Below, piece after piece: positions 9,640 to 20,500 of a stretch of 64,000 nt of DNA. Origin of the DNA: Hymenobacter qilianensis (GTDB lineage: Bacteria; Bacteroidota; Bacteroidia; Cytophagales; Hymenobacteraceae); NCBI RefSeq assembly GCF_014489555.1, contig NZ_CP060784.1:372001-436000 (forward strand), in the 5' to 3' direction. Positions within the stretch are counted from its first letter, which is position 1. Each line of letters opens with the position of its first letter. The position numbers were made by a program, and so were the translations under genes. A model generated the notes under the pieces. It had not been told where the DNA came from and ran no database searches. It was given only the letters and a program-made list of their open reading frames with translations.

Positions 9640-11474
9640 ATGGCCAGAAGTGGAATGAATACCAGCGGCACGACCCTTGATCCGGACGTGCCCAAGAAGA
9701 AATTAACGAAGGAAAGCTTCCGACAGGGCCTGCGAATATTTCGCTATGTGCTGCCCTACCGCACCAAATTCATTGTGGGGATGGTGCTGCTGGCTTTGTC
9801 CAGCGCCACGGTGATGGCCTTTCCCTGGGTTATCGGCAAACTAACCGACGCGGCCAATGGTCAGCCGTTTGTGTTGCCGAATGGCGGCGCGCTTACGATC
9901 GATACAATCGCGGTGGGCCTGTTTGTGATTATCCTGTTTCAGGGCGTTTTCTCTTTTGGGCGGATCTGGTTTTTTACGCAGGTCAGCGAGTTTACCGTGC
10001 GTGATATCCGGCAGGCCTTGTACCGGAAGTTCGTAACACTGCCTATTCCTTACTTCGAGAAAAATCGCGTAGGTGCTATCACCTCACGCATCACCTCCGA
10101 TGTGGGCCATATTCAGGACACCTTCTCGCTTACGCTGGCTGAGCTGTTTCGCCAAATCACGACGCTGGTTGTCGGCACCGTGTTTATCATGATGGTGTCG
10201 GTGAAACTGTCGCTGTTTATGCTGGCGACGTTTCCGCCTATTGTGCTGCTGGCCATGTTTTTTGGCCGTAAAATCCGGATATTAGCCAAGGCAACGCAGG
10301 ATGAGCTGGCCAAAACCAACGTTATCGTAGAAGAAACGCTTCAGGGAATTAATACGGTGAAGGCGTTTACCAATGAGCAGTTTGAAACCAACCGCTATAC
10401 CGCTTCGCTCACCAATACCGTCAGAGCCGCTTTGCGCAGCAACCGCTACCGCGGCGGCTTTGTGTCGTTTGTGATTGTGGGCCTTTTTGGGGGCATCATT
10501 CTGGTGCTGTGGCGGGCTGCTTCCTTGGTGGCGGCGGGCCAGATGACTATTGGCGACCTGACGTCTTTCGCCCTTTACACCATCTTTATCGGTGCTTCGG
10601 TCGGGGGCTTGGGTGAGCTGTATGGCAAGGTTCAAACTACGCTGGGCGCCTCAGAGCGCATCCTGGAAATCCTGGATGAGCCCTCGGAGCCCACGCACCG
10701 CCCCCGCATGGTAGGCATGGCCCCCCTGCAAGTGCGCGGCGACATCGACTATCAAAACGTAGCCTTCAGCTATCCTACCCGCCCCGATTTGCCGGTGCTC
10801 AAGGATATCAGCTTCGATATTCAGGCCGGCGAAAAGATTGCGCTGGTGGGCCCCAGTGGTGCCGGTAAAAGCACCATCGTGCAGCTGCTCATGCAGTTTT
10901 ATGAGCTGAGCGCGGGCAAAATCCTCATTGATGGCCGCGACGTGCGCCTGTTTGACCTCACGGAGCTGCGCGGCCACATCGGCATTGTGCCCCAGGAAAC
11001 TTTGCTGTTTGGTGGCTCTATCCGGGAGAACATCGCCTACGGCAAAACCGACGCTACCGACGCCGAAATAACGGAAGCAGCTCGCAAGGCTAACGCCTGG
11101 CAGTTCATCTCTTCTTTTCCCGAAGGTCTGGACACGGTGGTGGGCGAGCGGGGCATTAAGCTTTCGGGCGGACAGCGGCAGCGCGTAGCCATTGCCCGCG
11201 CCATCCTGAAAAACCCCGCCATCCTCATCCTCGACGAAGCCACTTCTTCCCTCGATTCGGAGTCGGAGAAGCTGGTGCAGGACGCGATGGATGAGCTGAT
11301 GAAAAACCGCACCAGCATTATCATTGCCCACCGCCTCAGCACCATCCGTAAAGTGGATAAGATTCTGGTTATCGACGGGGCCGCATCGTGGAGCAAGGCC
11401 GGCACGAAGAGCTTTCGAACAGCGAGAACGGGCTATATGCGAATCTGCTGAAGCTCCAGTTTGAGTTGTCATAG
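9640..11474 (+). CDS. ABC transporter, fused permease and ATPase (frameshifted near the C-terminus as assembled)
   Basis: The N-terminal half has about six membrane helices (type I exporter, ABC_membrane). The ATPase half has Walker A GPSGAGKST, signature LSGGQRQR, Walker B ILILDEATSSLD and H-loop IIAHRLST. The frame breaks at 11377-11380 (GACGGGGCCGC). One extra G gives VIDGGRIVEQGRHEEL, the normal C-terminus, ending at TAG 11472. Corrected length is about 611 residues. It would work as a homodimer exporting lipids, peptides or drugs from the inner membrane. Confidence 0.88.
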
Positions 11475-11540
11475 ACTAGCGGGGCGTTTGTAGTCGTTAA
11501 CTTCTATATTTAGAAGAAGCTACCCGCAACCGCTCTACCC

Positions 11541-12206
11541 ATGACTTATCGTATTTTAGCAAAGCTTCAGGCAGGCCGGAAGTCACGCATTAGCCTTTCC
11601 GCGCCCAACGTAAGTATGATTGGGGGGCTTTTTGTTTGGCCCTTGCTGTGTTTTTTCTTAGCTACTGCCCGTTTCAAATCCCCTGAACCTTATGTGCAAT
11701 TGCCAACCTCTAGCGGGAGCGGGTGCCTTAAAATGCCTGAAGGAAGACTAGGTATCATAAGTATTGACAAGCAGAAACGTCTGTACTTTTCGTTTGATGA
11801 GCCCTATCAATCAGAAATAATTAAACGGGTTGCTGCTAGACGTAGAGTTCGTTTCACTGCTACTCAATTAGCTGAGTTGGATAAAATGCCGTTCCTTTTT
11901 ATGGATGTTCGGCAGCTTCCATGGTACTTGTCACTTTCTTTACTTAAGCGTAATAACATCACCCTGTTGGGTATCCCATCTAGACTTGATAATGATGTGG
12001 ATGACCAATTGGCTGAATGCATTGCAGCAGCTCAGTCTGCTCTTCACGATAAGAATGGTCTGTACCCTTTCTTTTCCATTCGTGCTGATGCTAATCTTGA
12101 ATTTCACGAAGTGCAGCGTGTATTCACTTTGTTGCAGAAGCATAATGTGAATAGGATCAACCTTGCAACTATTATGGAAGAGAAGGATTCAGCTCTGCTT
12201 TTCTAA
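11541..12206 (+). CDS. Orphan ExbD/TolR-like protein
   Basis: 221 residues: a positively charged N-terminus, one membrane segment (GGLFVWPLLCFFLAT) and a periplasmic part. The C-terminal section FFSIRADANLEFHEVQRVF followed by HNVNRINLAT matches the ExbD/TolR ending (IraD...v..v...l...g...i.lat). ExbD normally works with ExbB and TonB in proton-driven energy transfer, but neither partner is adjacent. The DNA is visibly AT-richer than its neighbours, suggesting a laterally acquired or fast-evolving gene. The family call is moderate. Confidence 0.6.
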   Translation: MTYRILAKLQAGRKSRISLSAPNVSMIGGLFVWPLLCFFLATARFKSPEPYVQLPTSSGSGCLKMPEGRLGIISIDKQKRLYFSFDEPYQSEIIKRVAARRRVRFTATQLAELDKMPFLFMDVRQLPWYLSLSLLKRNNITLLGIPSRLDNDVDDQLAECIAAAQSALHDKNGLYPFFSIRADANLEFHEVQRVFTLLQKHNVNRINLATIMEEKDSALLF

Positions 12207-12269
12207 AGCTGTACCATCAGGCAGTTTTGCCTACTTTTACTGCATTCAAACACCCATCTATTCCCTTCC

Positions 12270-13150
12270 ATGACCAACATTTTCAAGACTGCCAGCGCAA
12301 CGTTAGCCCTGAGCGCCTTACTGCTGGCCGGCAACGCCCAAGCTCAGATTAATACCCCCAGCCAAGCCCGCTCAGCACCGTGACCCAGCGCGTAGGCCTG
12401 ACGGATATCACGATTACGTATTCGCGCCCCAGCGCCAAGGGCCGCACCGTAGCTGGCAACCTCATTCCGATGGGAAAGCGCTGGCGTACAGGCGCTAACG
12501 CCACCACCAAAATCAAGTTTTCGGACGAGGTGATTCTGGAAGGCAAAAAGGTGCCTGCCGGCGAATACGGCCTGTACACCATCCCCAACAAGGATAAGTG
12601 GACGGTGGTACTGAGCAAGAACACCAAGCAGGGTGCCAACGTGGACGACTTCAAGGATGAGGACAACGTGGCTTCCATCTCGGCCAAAACCTACAACCTG
12701 GCCAACAAGGTGGAAACCTTCACCATCAACTTCAGCGACCTTACGCCCGCTACTGCCAACGTGGATATGCAGTGGGAAAACATCGGCGCCAAGTTCCGCA
12801 TCACGACGGAGGTTGACGCCAAGGTGATGGCCCAAATCAATGAGAAAGTAATCAACGGAGCAGCCACCGCTACTCCCGCCGATTATGCTGCCGCTGCCGT
12901 GTACTACCTTGACAATGACAAGGATATGAAGCAAGCCCTGGCCTGGATGCAGAAAGCCAACGAGAAAGATCCTAAGTTTTGGAACATGCACACGGAGGCC
13001 AAAATCCGCATGAAAATGAAGGATTACAAAGGTGCTACCACCGCCGCTGAGCAGTCGAAGAAGCTGGCTACCGAAGCCAAGAACACTGACTATGTAAAGA
13101 TGAACGACGAGCTGATTGCCACCGCCAAGAAAGGCGGCACTACCAAGTAA
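12270..13150 (+). CDS. DUF2911 secreted protein with helical C-terminal repeats (frameshifted as assembled)
   Basis: ATG at 12270 gives a signal peptide ending GNAQAQINTP. The frame breaks in the C-tract 12355-12359; one extra C gives NTPQPSPLSTVTQRVGLTD, the usual start of DUF2911. The domain continues with YSRPSAKGRTVAGN, GKRWRTGANATTKI and VPAGEYGLYTIP. The last about 90 residues look like tetratricopeptide-type helices (YYLDNDKDMKQALAWMQKA, then DPKFWNMHTEAKIRMKMKDY). Corrected length about 293 residues. The function of DUF2911 is unknown; it is common in Bacteroidota and probably periplasmic. Confidence 0.85.
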
Positions 13151-13168
13151 ATCTGCGTTCCATAAGTT

Positions 13169-13204
13169 AAAAAAGCCCCCAGACAGTTTCTGGGGGCTTT
13201 TTTT
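13169..13204. terminator. Intrinsic terminator between convergent genes
   Basis: A6, GCCCCCAGA, loop, TCTGGGGGC, T7. It serves the DUF2911 gene and, read from the other side, the minus-strand symporter. Confidence 0.85.
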
Positions 13205-13231
13205 GTATTGGTATTCAGCGTATCAAAACGG

Positions 13232-14934
13232 CTAGCGGCCTGCCTGTGGACCTCTGGGCAGAACTTGTTGCCCTAGCGTAGCCAGCAGCATCACCAGAGC
13301 ACATCCAATAATATTGTACCATAGATAGGCAATGTTGGTGGTCTGGAAGAGCAGAAAAATCAACGCTTGCGTAACGACAGCAGCCCAGAAAACGGCGTTT
13401 CCCCCGATTTTCTTCATAAAAAAAGCCACCACGAAAATGCCCAGAATGGTGCCGTAAAACAGGGAGCCCAGAATATTAACCGCTTGAATCAGGTTTTCCA
13501 GCCGGGCGGCGTACAGGGCGAAGGCGATGCCCAGCACGCCCCACGTGATGGTAGCCCAACGAGACACGCTTACATAATGCCGCTCATCGGAGCGCGGGCG
13601 GGCTGGTTTATACAAATCGATAACGGTGGTGGAAGCCAGAGCGTTAAGTCCGGCGGCGGCGCTGCTCATGGCCGCACTCAGCACCACCGCAATGAGCAAA
13701 CCCACCAGCCCGCGAGGCATGTATTGGAGCACGAAGGTTAGGAAGACATAATCAGTGTCTTTGGCTTCGGCTAAAGGAGCCGCCTGCTTGAAGAACGTCT
13801 GCGCTTCTGTGCGCAACTCGCGAATAGCGGTTTGAGCGGTTTCTAACTTGTTTTGGGCAGCGGCCAACTCTACTGCGTTATCTTCTTGTTGAAGCGCAGC
13901 CACAACTTGTTCGGTGGCGGCGCGCTTCCCTTCAAAAAGCGAAGCGTGGCGCTGCTCCAGACCCTGAAGCTGGGGGCAAATTCGGCCTGATTCGCGATTT
14001 GCTCGCGTACAGGCCGGTTGAAGGTGAGAGGCGGCTGGTTGAACTGATAAAAGACGAACAGCAATACTCCAATCAGCAAAATTCCAAACTGCATGGGCAC
14101 TTTCACCAAGCCGTTCATGAGCAAACCCAGGCGGCTCTCAGTGATGCTGCGGCCCGCCAGGTAGCGCTGCACCTGGCTCTGGTCGGTACCGAAGTACGAC
14201 AAGGCCAGAAAAAGCCCCCCAGTCATGCCCGTCCAGAAATTATAGCGGTCGGAAGGGTCGAAGGTAAAGTCAATGAGGTTGAGCTTGCCTTGGTTGCCAG
14301 CTACCTGCATGGCCTCGCTAAATCCCACGCCGGGGGCAAATAATGTACGAGCAGATAGCCAGCCACCACCATTCCCGTAAAAATAACCGCCACCTGCCCC
14401 TGCTGCGTTACAGCTACCGCGCGGGTGCCGCCCGCCACCGTATAGCTGATCATCAGGCCCCAATCAGCCAGACGGTGAGGTTGATATTCCAGCCCAGAAT
14501 AGCCGATAGCACCAGCGCTGGCGCGTACAGGGAGAGGCCGTTGCTCAGCCCGCGCTGCACCAGAAACAAGCCCGCCGCCAACGTCCGGGTGCGCCGGTCG
14601 AAGCGCGTTTCGAGGTATTCGTAGGCCGTAAAAACCCGCAGCCGGTGATAAATGGGCACGGCTACGGCCGCAATAAGCACCATAGCCACCGGCAGCCCGA
14701 AGTAGAACTGAATGAAGCGCATCCCGTCGTCGTAGGCCTGTCCGGGCGTACTCAGAAAGGTGATGGCGCTGGCTTGGGTGGCAATAATGCTCAGGCCGAT
14801 GCCCCACCAGTTAGCCTGGCGTCCGCCTAACAAATAACCGTCGAGGGTGCGGCCGGCGGTACGCGTGCGCCACGTGCCATAGCCTACAATAAAAAGCAGT
14901 GTGCCCCGAGTACCAGCCAATCGAGTGCACTCAC
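13232..14934 (-). CDS. Sodium:solute symporter (SSS family; four frameshifts as assembled)
   Basis: The GTG start at 14934 overlaps the stop of the 50-residue gene upstream (GTGA). Four one-base gaps break the frame: 14904-14907 (one more G gives VLGGTLLFIVGYG), 14458-14461 (WLIGGLMISYTVAGGT), 14332-14336 (HYLPPGVGFSEAMQVA) and 13972-13976 (EFAPQLQGLEQRHASLFEG). Corrected, it is about 568 residues with SSS landmarks: LLGGRQANWWGIGLSI, ATQASAITFLSTPGQ, and the late helices GLVGLLIAVVLSAAMSSAAA. A long soluble helical insert follows FNRPVREQIANQ. The upstream PIG-L hydrolase suggests uptake of a sugar-type solute, but that is inference. Confidence 0.82.
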
Positions 14935-15083
14935 GCGAACCAGTAAGTTAAAATCGTGAACCCAATCAACTCTATCACTAGTGCGCTAATAACCAGCGTG
15001 TACCAGCCGCGCCACGTAGCAAAAAGCGGCGGTTTGTTCGTATCAGTGAGCGGCGGAGCGGATGGTTCGGGGGTGGGGGGCAT
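14931..15083 (-). CDS. Small single-helix membrane protein upstream of SSS symporter
   Basis: 50 residues, too short for routine gene calling. ATG at 15083; a Pro-rich cytoplasmic start (MPPTPEPSAPP), then WRGWYTLVISALVIELIGF and TILTYWFA, one membrane helix. Its TGA overlaps the GTG of the symporter by four bases, so the two are translationally coupled. Small hydrophobic proteins are often encoded just before SSS transporters and may be accessory subunits. The overlap, the membrane profile and the open frame support a real gene. Confidence 0.72.
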   Translation of the reverse strand: MPPTPEPSAPPLTDTNKPPLFATWRGWYTLVISALVIELIGFTILTYWFA

Positions 15084-15173
15084 TTTTACTGGTGAAACGT
15101 GGGGCGGGAAGCAGTAAGGAGCGAGCGGACGACAGAAGGTTGCTTTTGGGCGCGGGAAATGGGTTATAGCATC

Positions 15174-17769
15174 TTACTTACCCAATGAAATCATATTCGT
15201 GAGCAGGCGGTAAGCACCGGGCACACCAGCCGGCAGCTCTCTGAAAAACGACAACCCAGTGTAGATATAGTGGCCCTTGCCGTAGTCAGCGACCAGAATA
15301 GCGCCGTCTTTGGGCGACTCGCCGGGGTCGTTGCTGCTAATGATGGGCTGATACTTCGCGTCCCATTGGCTCGGATAGTACAGGCCCTGCTCCTGCACCC
15401 ACCCTTGAAAGTCGCGACTGGTAATTTTGTTCGGCGTGTTGAGCAGCGGGTGCTGGGGCTTCAGGAAGCGGACTTCGGCATTTTCTACAGTCACCCGGTC
15501 GTTGGACAACTTAAATGGATACGGCCCGATTTCGGGCAATACGGTGCCCCGATTCACGGTGTACTGCACAATCAGATTGCCACCGCCCTGCACGTATTCC
15601 AGGAGCACCGACTGCAGAAACCGCAGACGATTCACGGTATTATAGGCGCGCACGCCCAGCAGCACGGCATCGAAGCGGCGCAGGTTAGCGGGCGTGAGGT
15701 CGGTTTCCTTGAGGGTCGTTACCTGGTAGCCAATCTGGCGCAACGCATCCGGCACTTCGTCGCCGGCGCCCATTAGGTAGCCTATCTCATTGCCTTTGCG
15801 CTTGAGGTCCAGCTTAATAAGCGGCGCGGCGGCCTCAGGGAAAAGGGTTTGGGTGGGAATATGGGTATACACAATCGGCTGATAACCGCGAGCGTATGTC
15901 TGCCCGTCCACGGTAGCTACCGCGCGCAGCTGACCAGCGCTTTCAGTAGTGCCCGTAGGCCGCACCCGAAACTCCAGTGTTTGCTCCTGCTCCTTGTTTT
16001 GCAGGACGAACGGCAACGAAGCAGGCTCAGCTACCCAACCGGGGGGCAAATTCAGCGCGACGGTGCCCCGCACCCCGGCTCGGCCGGCTTTCACCGTCAC
16101 GGGTACCAGCTTAGGCTGGTTATCCGCAAACACATAGGCTTTGCCTCCTATGTTTACGGCTACCGGCGGCACTACCGTCAGGGGCCGATATAGCTCGCCT
16201 TCCACTGGATCAGTACGCTTGTACTGCACCGGCACCGAATAGAAAATGGGCGTACCCGCTACGTTCAACAAGCAACCAACATAGGCGGTGGCGGGGTTCT
16301 CGGGCGTCCCAATGAGGTTTTGCCGATTGATCAGCAGGGCAGCAGGCTCTTTTTGCCCCCAGCCGGCACTATGCGCTGACCAGTTACAGGACCAAGCAAT
16401 GCTGTGGAACTGCTTTCGGCTACCAGCAGCTTTTCAGGCACCGTATACATTCCCACCGTACCTGGCAGCCGTAACCAGTAAGGCTGCGACGCCTCTACCT
16501 GCGAGCTAACCTGGAAGCGCAGCCGAACCCGGTTCAGCTCATTCACGACCAGGGGCTTATTCAAAGTAGTATCGCGCTGGTAAGCTATCAAACCAGTTCC
16601 CACCCACGTCACAGGCACAGCAGAGCGATTAATAGCTTCCACCGTCACGGTAACGGGTTGGCCGGGCGAGGTGGTAGCCTCGGCAGCTGTAGCCTCCAGG
16701 TATAGTCCCAGGCAGGCTTTTATCAGTTGTTCTACCTGCTCCTGCTTTTCTTTTTTCCAGAATCCATCATCCGGGGCCTTCAATAAAGCCTCGCGCACTT
16801 TCAACAAACCGGCTACGCTGGCGGCGGGGTTGGCCGGGTCAAACTCCTTTATAGCTTGGCTCACCAGTTTGCCGACGGGCGCACCACCTTTTATGCGGTT
16901 CCAGCTCAGATCAACGCCTTCCAAAAGATCCTTCTGCGCCTTCTCCCCTTTCAACGGCTCCAAATATTCGATGGCTTCCCCCCGCGTGGCGGCCGAGCCA
17001 AAGCCCTGGCTTTTATGCTGAGAGCGGCTGGTAGCTGCAATTTCACCATAGCTTTTGCCCAGTAAGGCGTTGTAGCTGCCTGCATCTACCACGATTTTGC
17101 CAGTGGCGTCAAACTTCTGGCCTGGCTGAATAAAAAAAGAAGAAGTGTTCCAAAATAGCCGCTTGGGCTGCCACGCCTGCACATATTGAAGCTGCTCCGG
17201 AAAGCGCTTGGGGTCGCCGGCTGCATCAAAGGCATCGAGGGCGAGCTGGGCGCTGGCGGTATGGTGGCCATGTGTGCCGCTGGGCTGAGGCGAGAAGCGC
17301 GTGATCAGTACATCGGGGCGGCGCTGCCGAATAACCCAGACCATATCGGCAAGTACCTGCTCCCGGTCCCAGATAGTAAAGGTTTCCTCGGGCGTTTTGG
17401 AAAAGCCAAAATCGTTGGCGCGGGTAAAAAACTGGCGGCCGCCATCCGTACGGCGGGCCGCCAATAGCTCCTGGGTCCGAATGACACCCAATCCTTCCCG
17501 AATCTCCGGACCCACCAGATTTTGCCCCCATCGCCCCGCGTGCAGCTCAGGTATCCAGTCTCAAGCAGGCGGCCGTTCGCTAAGTAAGCAATCAGTCGGG
17601 TATTCTCATCATCAGGGTGGGCGGCAATATAAAGTGCCGAGCCCAGCACATTCAGTTTGCGCAAGCCCAAAGCGATGTCGGCAGCTGAATATGATTTTGG
17701 AGTTTGGGCTGAAGCCAACAGCGGCAAGAACAGCAAAAGCAGCGCAGCGCGCGAAAACACGAAAGTCAT
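15174..17769 (-). CDS. PIG-L/LmbE-type deacetylase with large C-terminal region (two frameshifts as assembled)
   Basis: The start MTFVFSRAALLLLFLP (17769) is a signal peptide ending ASAQ. The zinc deacetylase motif AAHPDDENTRL and the His motif GTHGHHTASAQ are present. Breaks occur at C-tracts 17525-17529 (one more base gives TRGDGGQNLVGPE, a conserved PIG-L segment) and 16356-16360 (VPAGGQKEPAALLINR). Corrected length is about 865 residues. The C-terminal half contains beta-sandwich-like segments (VTVEAINRSAVPVTW; LNLPPGWVAEP) and a glutamine-amidotransferase-like end (VLLGVRAYNTVNRL, GGNLIVQYTVN). It is probably a secreted sugar N-deacetylase acting on glycans, in the same direction as the small protein and symporter. 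Confidence 0.82.
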
Positions 17770-17947
17770 TGTGTGATAGTTAGCAGCAGAAAGCCAAAGG
17801 TAGCGGATAAAAAAAAGGAGTCGAAACACACAATCCAGCCTATCTACAAAACTCACATTTGATTAAACAACTTCTCACCAATAGCACTTTAATTATATTT
17901 ATTAATTTTTAACACAAAAATTATACAAAATAATATAACTTCTTACC

Positions 17948-17955
17948 TACATTTG
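17948..17955 (+). promoter_or_regulatory. Bacteroidota-type -7 box for the T9SS cargo gene
   Basis: TACATTTG fits TAnnTTTG exactly and lies 36 bases before the ATG at 17991, inside very AT-rich DNA. No clear TTG -33 box is visible. Confidence 0.55.
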
Positions 17956-17990
17956 CCCGTATCAGGACTTTAAAAAACAATTCTGCCTAT

Positions 17991-20378
17991 ATGAAATCTT
18001 TACATATTGCATTAACGGCTTTAGGGGCCGTTTTTCTCTCGCTGGGGGTACCTGAGAGTGCGCAAGCTCAGTTCCGTACACCTGTTGTTGATGGGGCCTC
18101 AAGCCTTGCCGAATATGGCAATCAATATGCAAGCCCCAATGGTGATGATCCGAATCTCCTTTGGCGTATGACCTGGGATGATAACAACCTTTACGTTGCG
18201 GTTCAGGAGGCTAACTTACAAGAAGGAACTGCTCTATACATAGATACTGATCCTCAGACGCCAGTAAACGTAGGAGGTGGTAATGTCCTTAAAGGCTATC
18301 CTGTCTTCAGTATAAATGGCAACCTGCCCATTCAGGCTGACGTCTATATATATATTGAAAAATTCTATCGGGAGTACCGCATCTATAACAAAGAGTCAGG
18401 CCAGTGGGGCCCTGCACAGGAGTGGGGCAAACCGTTAGAAGCAGACAAAAACATTGGCCAATATGCCGATAATGGTGGAGCCGACGGTGAACGATGGAGC
18501 AGTCAAGAACCAGAGACAAACTTTCCTGGTACGATAAAAGAGTTTTCCCTTCCCTGGTCCCGCATCAGTACTACCCTTGCACGCCCAAAAAATTTCAACT
18601 GGTTTGGTTACAACATTTATGGCTTTGACCCAATCAGCTTAGAACCATTTATTCCTAATCCAATTCGGGGCGGTATATATGGTCAAGTACCTAGAGATAA
18701 TGAATCCTCCTTTCGCTTTAACGACGTTGGGGACGGGCGGTATGAGGACTACAACTGGACCCGCTACTTCACGGTTTTAAATACTGACACAGAAGGCGCT
18801 ACCACAGCTTTTGGCCCCAATGGCCTTGACAGCTATGCCCATACTGGTCCTCTTACCAGTACTCTACAGAGTATTTCAGTTTATGACTTTACGCTGAATA
18901 CAGCTGGTGCTCTTATCACCCGCACCGGCGACGGTGATGGTTCTATCTGGAATATTCAAAACAACTTAACTGTTGCTAGCAATAGCACTCTTAACTTTGG
19001 ATCTACAACTGCGCCTGTCATAGTAGGTGGTGATGTACTTGTTGTAGGAGAAGGTACACTCCGTTATCCTGTCGCTGCAGGAACCCTAAGGGTTGGTAGA
19101 AATATTCGATTAGCTACTGGAAATTCGCTCCTTGTCAATGCTGGTGTTACATTAACAGGAGCAGGTGCCCAGACAATTTCTACGGACAATAGTGCTCCTG
19201 TAGACTTCCGTTTGCTGACGGTGCAAGACGCTGGCGTTAAGACAATAGCTTCTAACCTTGATATCAGGGAAGCGTTAATCATAAATAATGGGATTTTGTC
19301 TACCGGTGCCAATGAGGTTCGGCTACGAGGAAGTGCTCGCCTGACTGAAAATGCAACTGGCTATTTGCTAGGTAGAGTTTCGACCTCAGCCCTTATTACT
19401 AATACTCCAGGAGCTACCTCTGATTTTGGCGGTATTGGTTTGAGAATTACCCAGCGTGGCAATGATCTTCCGGGCAATATAGATGTACTGCGCATTACAG
19501 GCGGCAGAGGCTTATTACAAAGTGGTACCCAAAATGCTCCTCTCCAGACGATTGCCCGTCGCTTCTTCATCAATAACAACCCGACGAATAATAGCGGCAC
19601 CAATGTCACGCTGGAGTTCACCTATCGTGATATTCCTCCTACGGAGCTGAATGGTAACTCAGAATCTCAGTTGCGTTTATATGAGTCGAATAACATCATA
19701 TCTGATCCTGTAAACGGTTATCAGTTGGTAACTCCTAGTAGCTCAAGTGTTCCTAGCCCAGAGACTAACACCTTAACGTACACAGGTCCACTGCGGCTTA
19801 ACCGCTACTTCTCGCTCGCCGATGGCACTACGCCTCTACCAGTTGAGCTAATCAGCTTTACGGGTAAAGTTGAGGGGAATAACGTACGCCTGAACTGGGC
19901 CACTGCTTCGGAGCTACAGAACAAGGGCTTCGAGATCGAACAACGCACGGATCTGAGCGAGTGGAAGACCATTGGCTTCGTGAAGGGCAATGGCACGACC
20001 AACCAGCGTAATAACTATACTTACCTCGACCGCTCGGCAACGGCCGGCGTGAATAACTACTACCGCCTGCGCCAGATCGATCTGGACGGTAAGTCAGTAT
20101 ACTCGCAGCCAGTAACGGTGCAGCTTCGTGGTACTGGTCCGGTGGCCTTCTCAGTAAGCCCGGTGCCTACTACTGATATATTGACCCTCAATGGACTGGG
20201 AGCCGGCAAGCATGTCGCGGAGATTTATAATGCGCGTGGTCAGCGGGTAATGAGCCAGGAATTCAATGATTCGGCTCCTGCTACTTTATCTGTGCGCGCC
20301 TTGCCTGTTGGCGTATACATGGTACGCGTGCTGGATGCTAATCGGAGCGTAAAAAATGCCCGCTTCATAAAGCAATAA
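17991..20378 (+). CDS. Type IX secretion cargo protein with CBM9-like N-terminal domain
   Basis: 795 residues. A signal peptide (MKSLHIALTALGAVF...AQAQ) is followed by a CBM9/DOMON-like domain (ASLAEYGNQY type start, LLWRMTWDDNNLYVAV, LYIDTDPQTP, EFSLPWSRIS). A middle part of short beta repeats follows (LTVASNSTLNFGS, NNGILSTGANEVRLRG), like a beta-helix. From about residue 610 comes the module LPVELISFTGK...LRQIDLDGKSVYSQP, then the T9SS type A sorting domain (SVSPVPTTDILTLNGLG, AEIYNARGQRVMS, PVGVYMVRVLD). It should be exported by T9SS and anchored or released at the cell surface. It is a paralogue of the gene at 21541. The 5' two thirds are AT-rich, the 3' third GC-rich. Confidence 0.85.
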   Translation: MKSLHIALTALGAVFLSLGVPESAQAQFRTPVVDGASSLAEYGNQYASPNGDDPNLLWRMTWDDNNLYVAVQEANLQEGTALYIDTDPQTPVNVGGGNVLKGYPVFSINGNLPIQADVYIYIEKFYREYRIYNKESGQWGPAQEWGKPLEADKNIGQYADNGGADGERWSSQEPETNFPGTIKEFSLPWSRISTTLARPKNFNWFGYNIYGFDPISLEPFIPNPIRGGIYGQVPRDNESSFRFNDVGDGRYEDYNWTRYFTVLNTDTEGATTAFGPNGLDSYAHTGPLTSTLQSISVYDFTLNTAGALITRTGDGDGSIWNIQNNLTVASNSTLNFGSTTAPVIVGGDVLVVGEGTLRYPVAAGTLRVGRNIRLATGNSLLVNAGVTLTGAGAQTISTDNSAPVDFRLLTVQDAGVKTIASNLDIREALIINNGILSTGANEVRLRGSARLTENATGYLLGRVSTSALITNTPGATSDFGGIGLRITQRGNDLPGNIDVLRITGGRGLLQSGTQNAPLQTIARRFFINNNPTNNSGTNVTLEFTYRDIPPTELNGNSESQLRLYESNNIISDPVNGYQLVTPSSSSVPSPETNTLTYTGPLRLNRYFSLADGTTPLPVELISFTGKVEGNNVRLNWATASELQNKGFEIEQRTDLSEWKTIGFVKGNGTTNQRNNYTYLDRSATAGVNNYYRLRQIDLDGKSVYSQPVTVQLRGTGPVAFSVSPVPTTDILTLNGLGAGKHVAEIYNARGQRVMSQEFNDSAPATLSVRALPVGVYMVRVLDANRSVKNARFIKQ

Positions 20379-20400
20379 CAGCTTCGCTTCATTTTCTTAT

Positions 20401-20441
20401 AGCTTCGGCGCAATGGCTTCCATTGCGCCGAAGCTTTTTTT
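20401..20441 (+). terminator. Intrinsic terminator after the first T9SS cargo gene
   Basis: A perfect 16-bp stem, AGCTTCGGCGCAATGG paired with its complement around loop CTTC, is followed by T7. A near copy of its outer stem (AGCTTCGGCG) ends the paralogue at 23745. Confidence 0.9.
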
Positions 20442-20500
20442 ATAATTGCCCCACACGCTAATCTGGGCTACATTTAATTGTCTGAGCTTACCTTCGCCGC

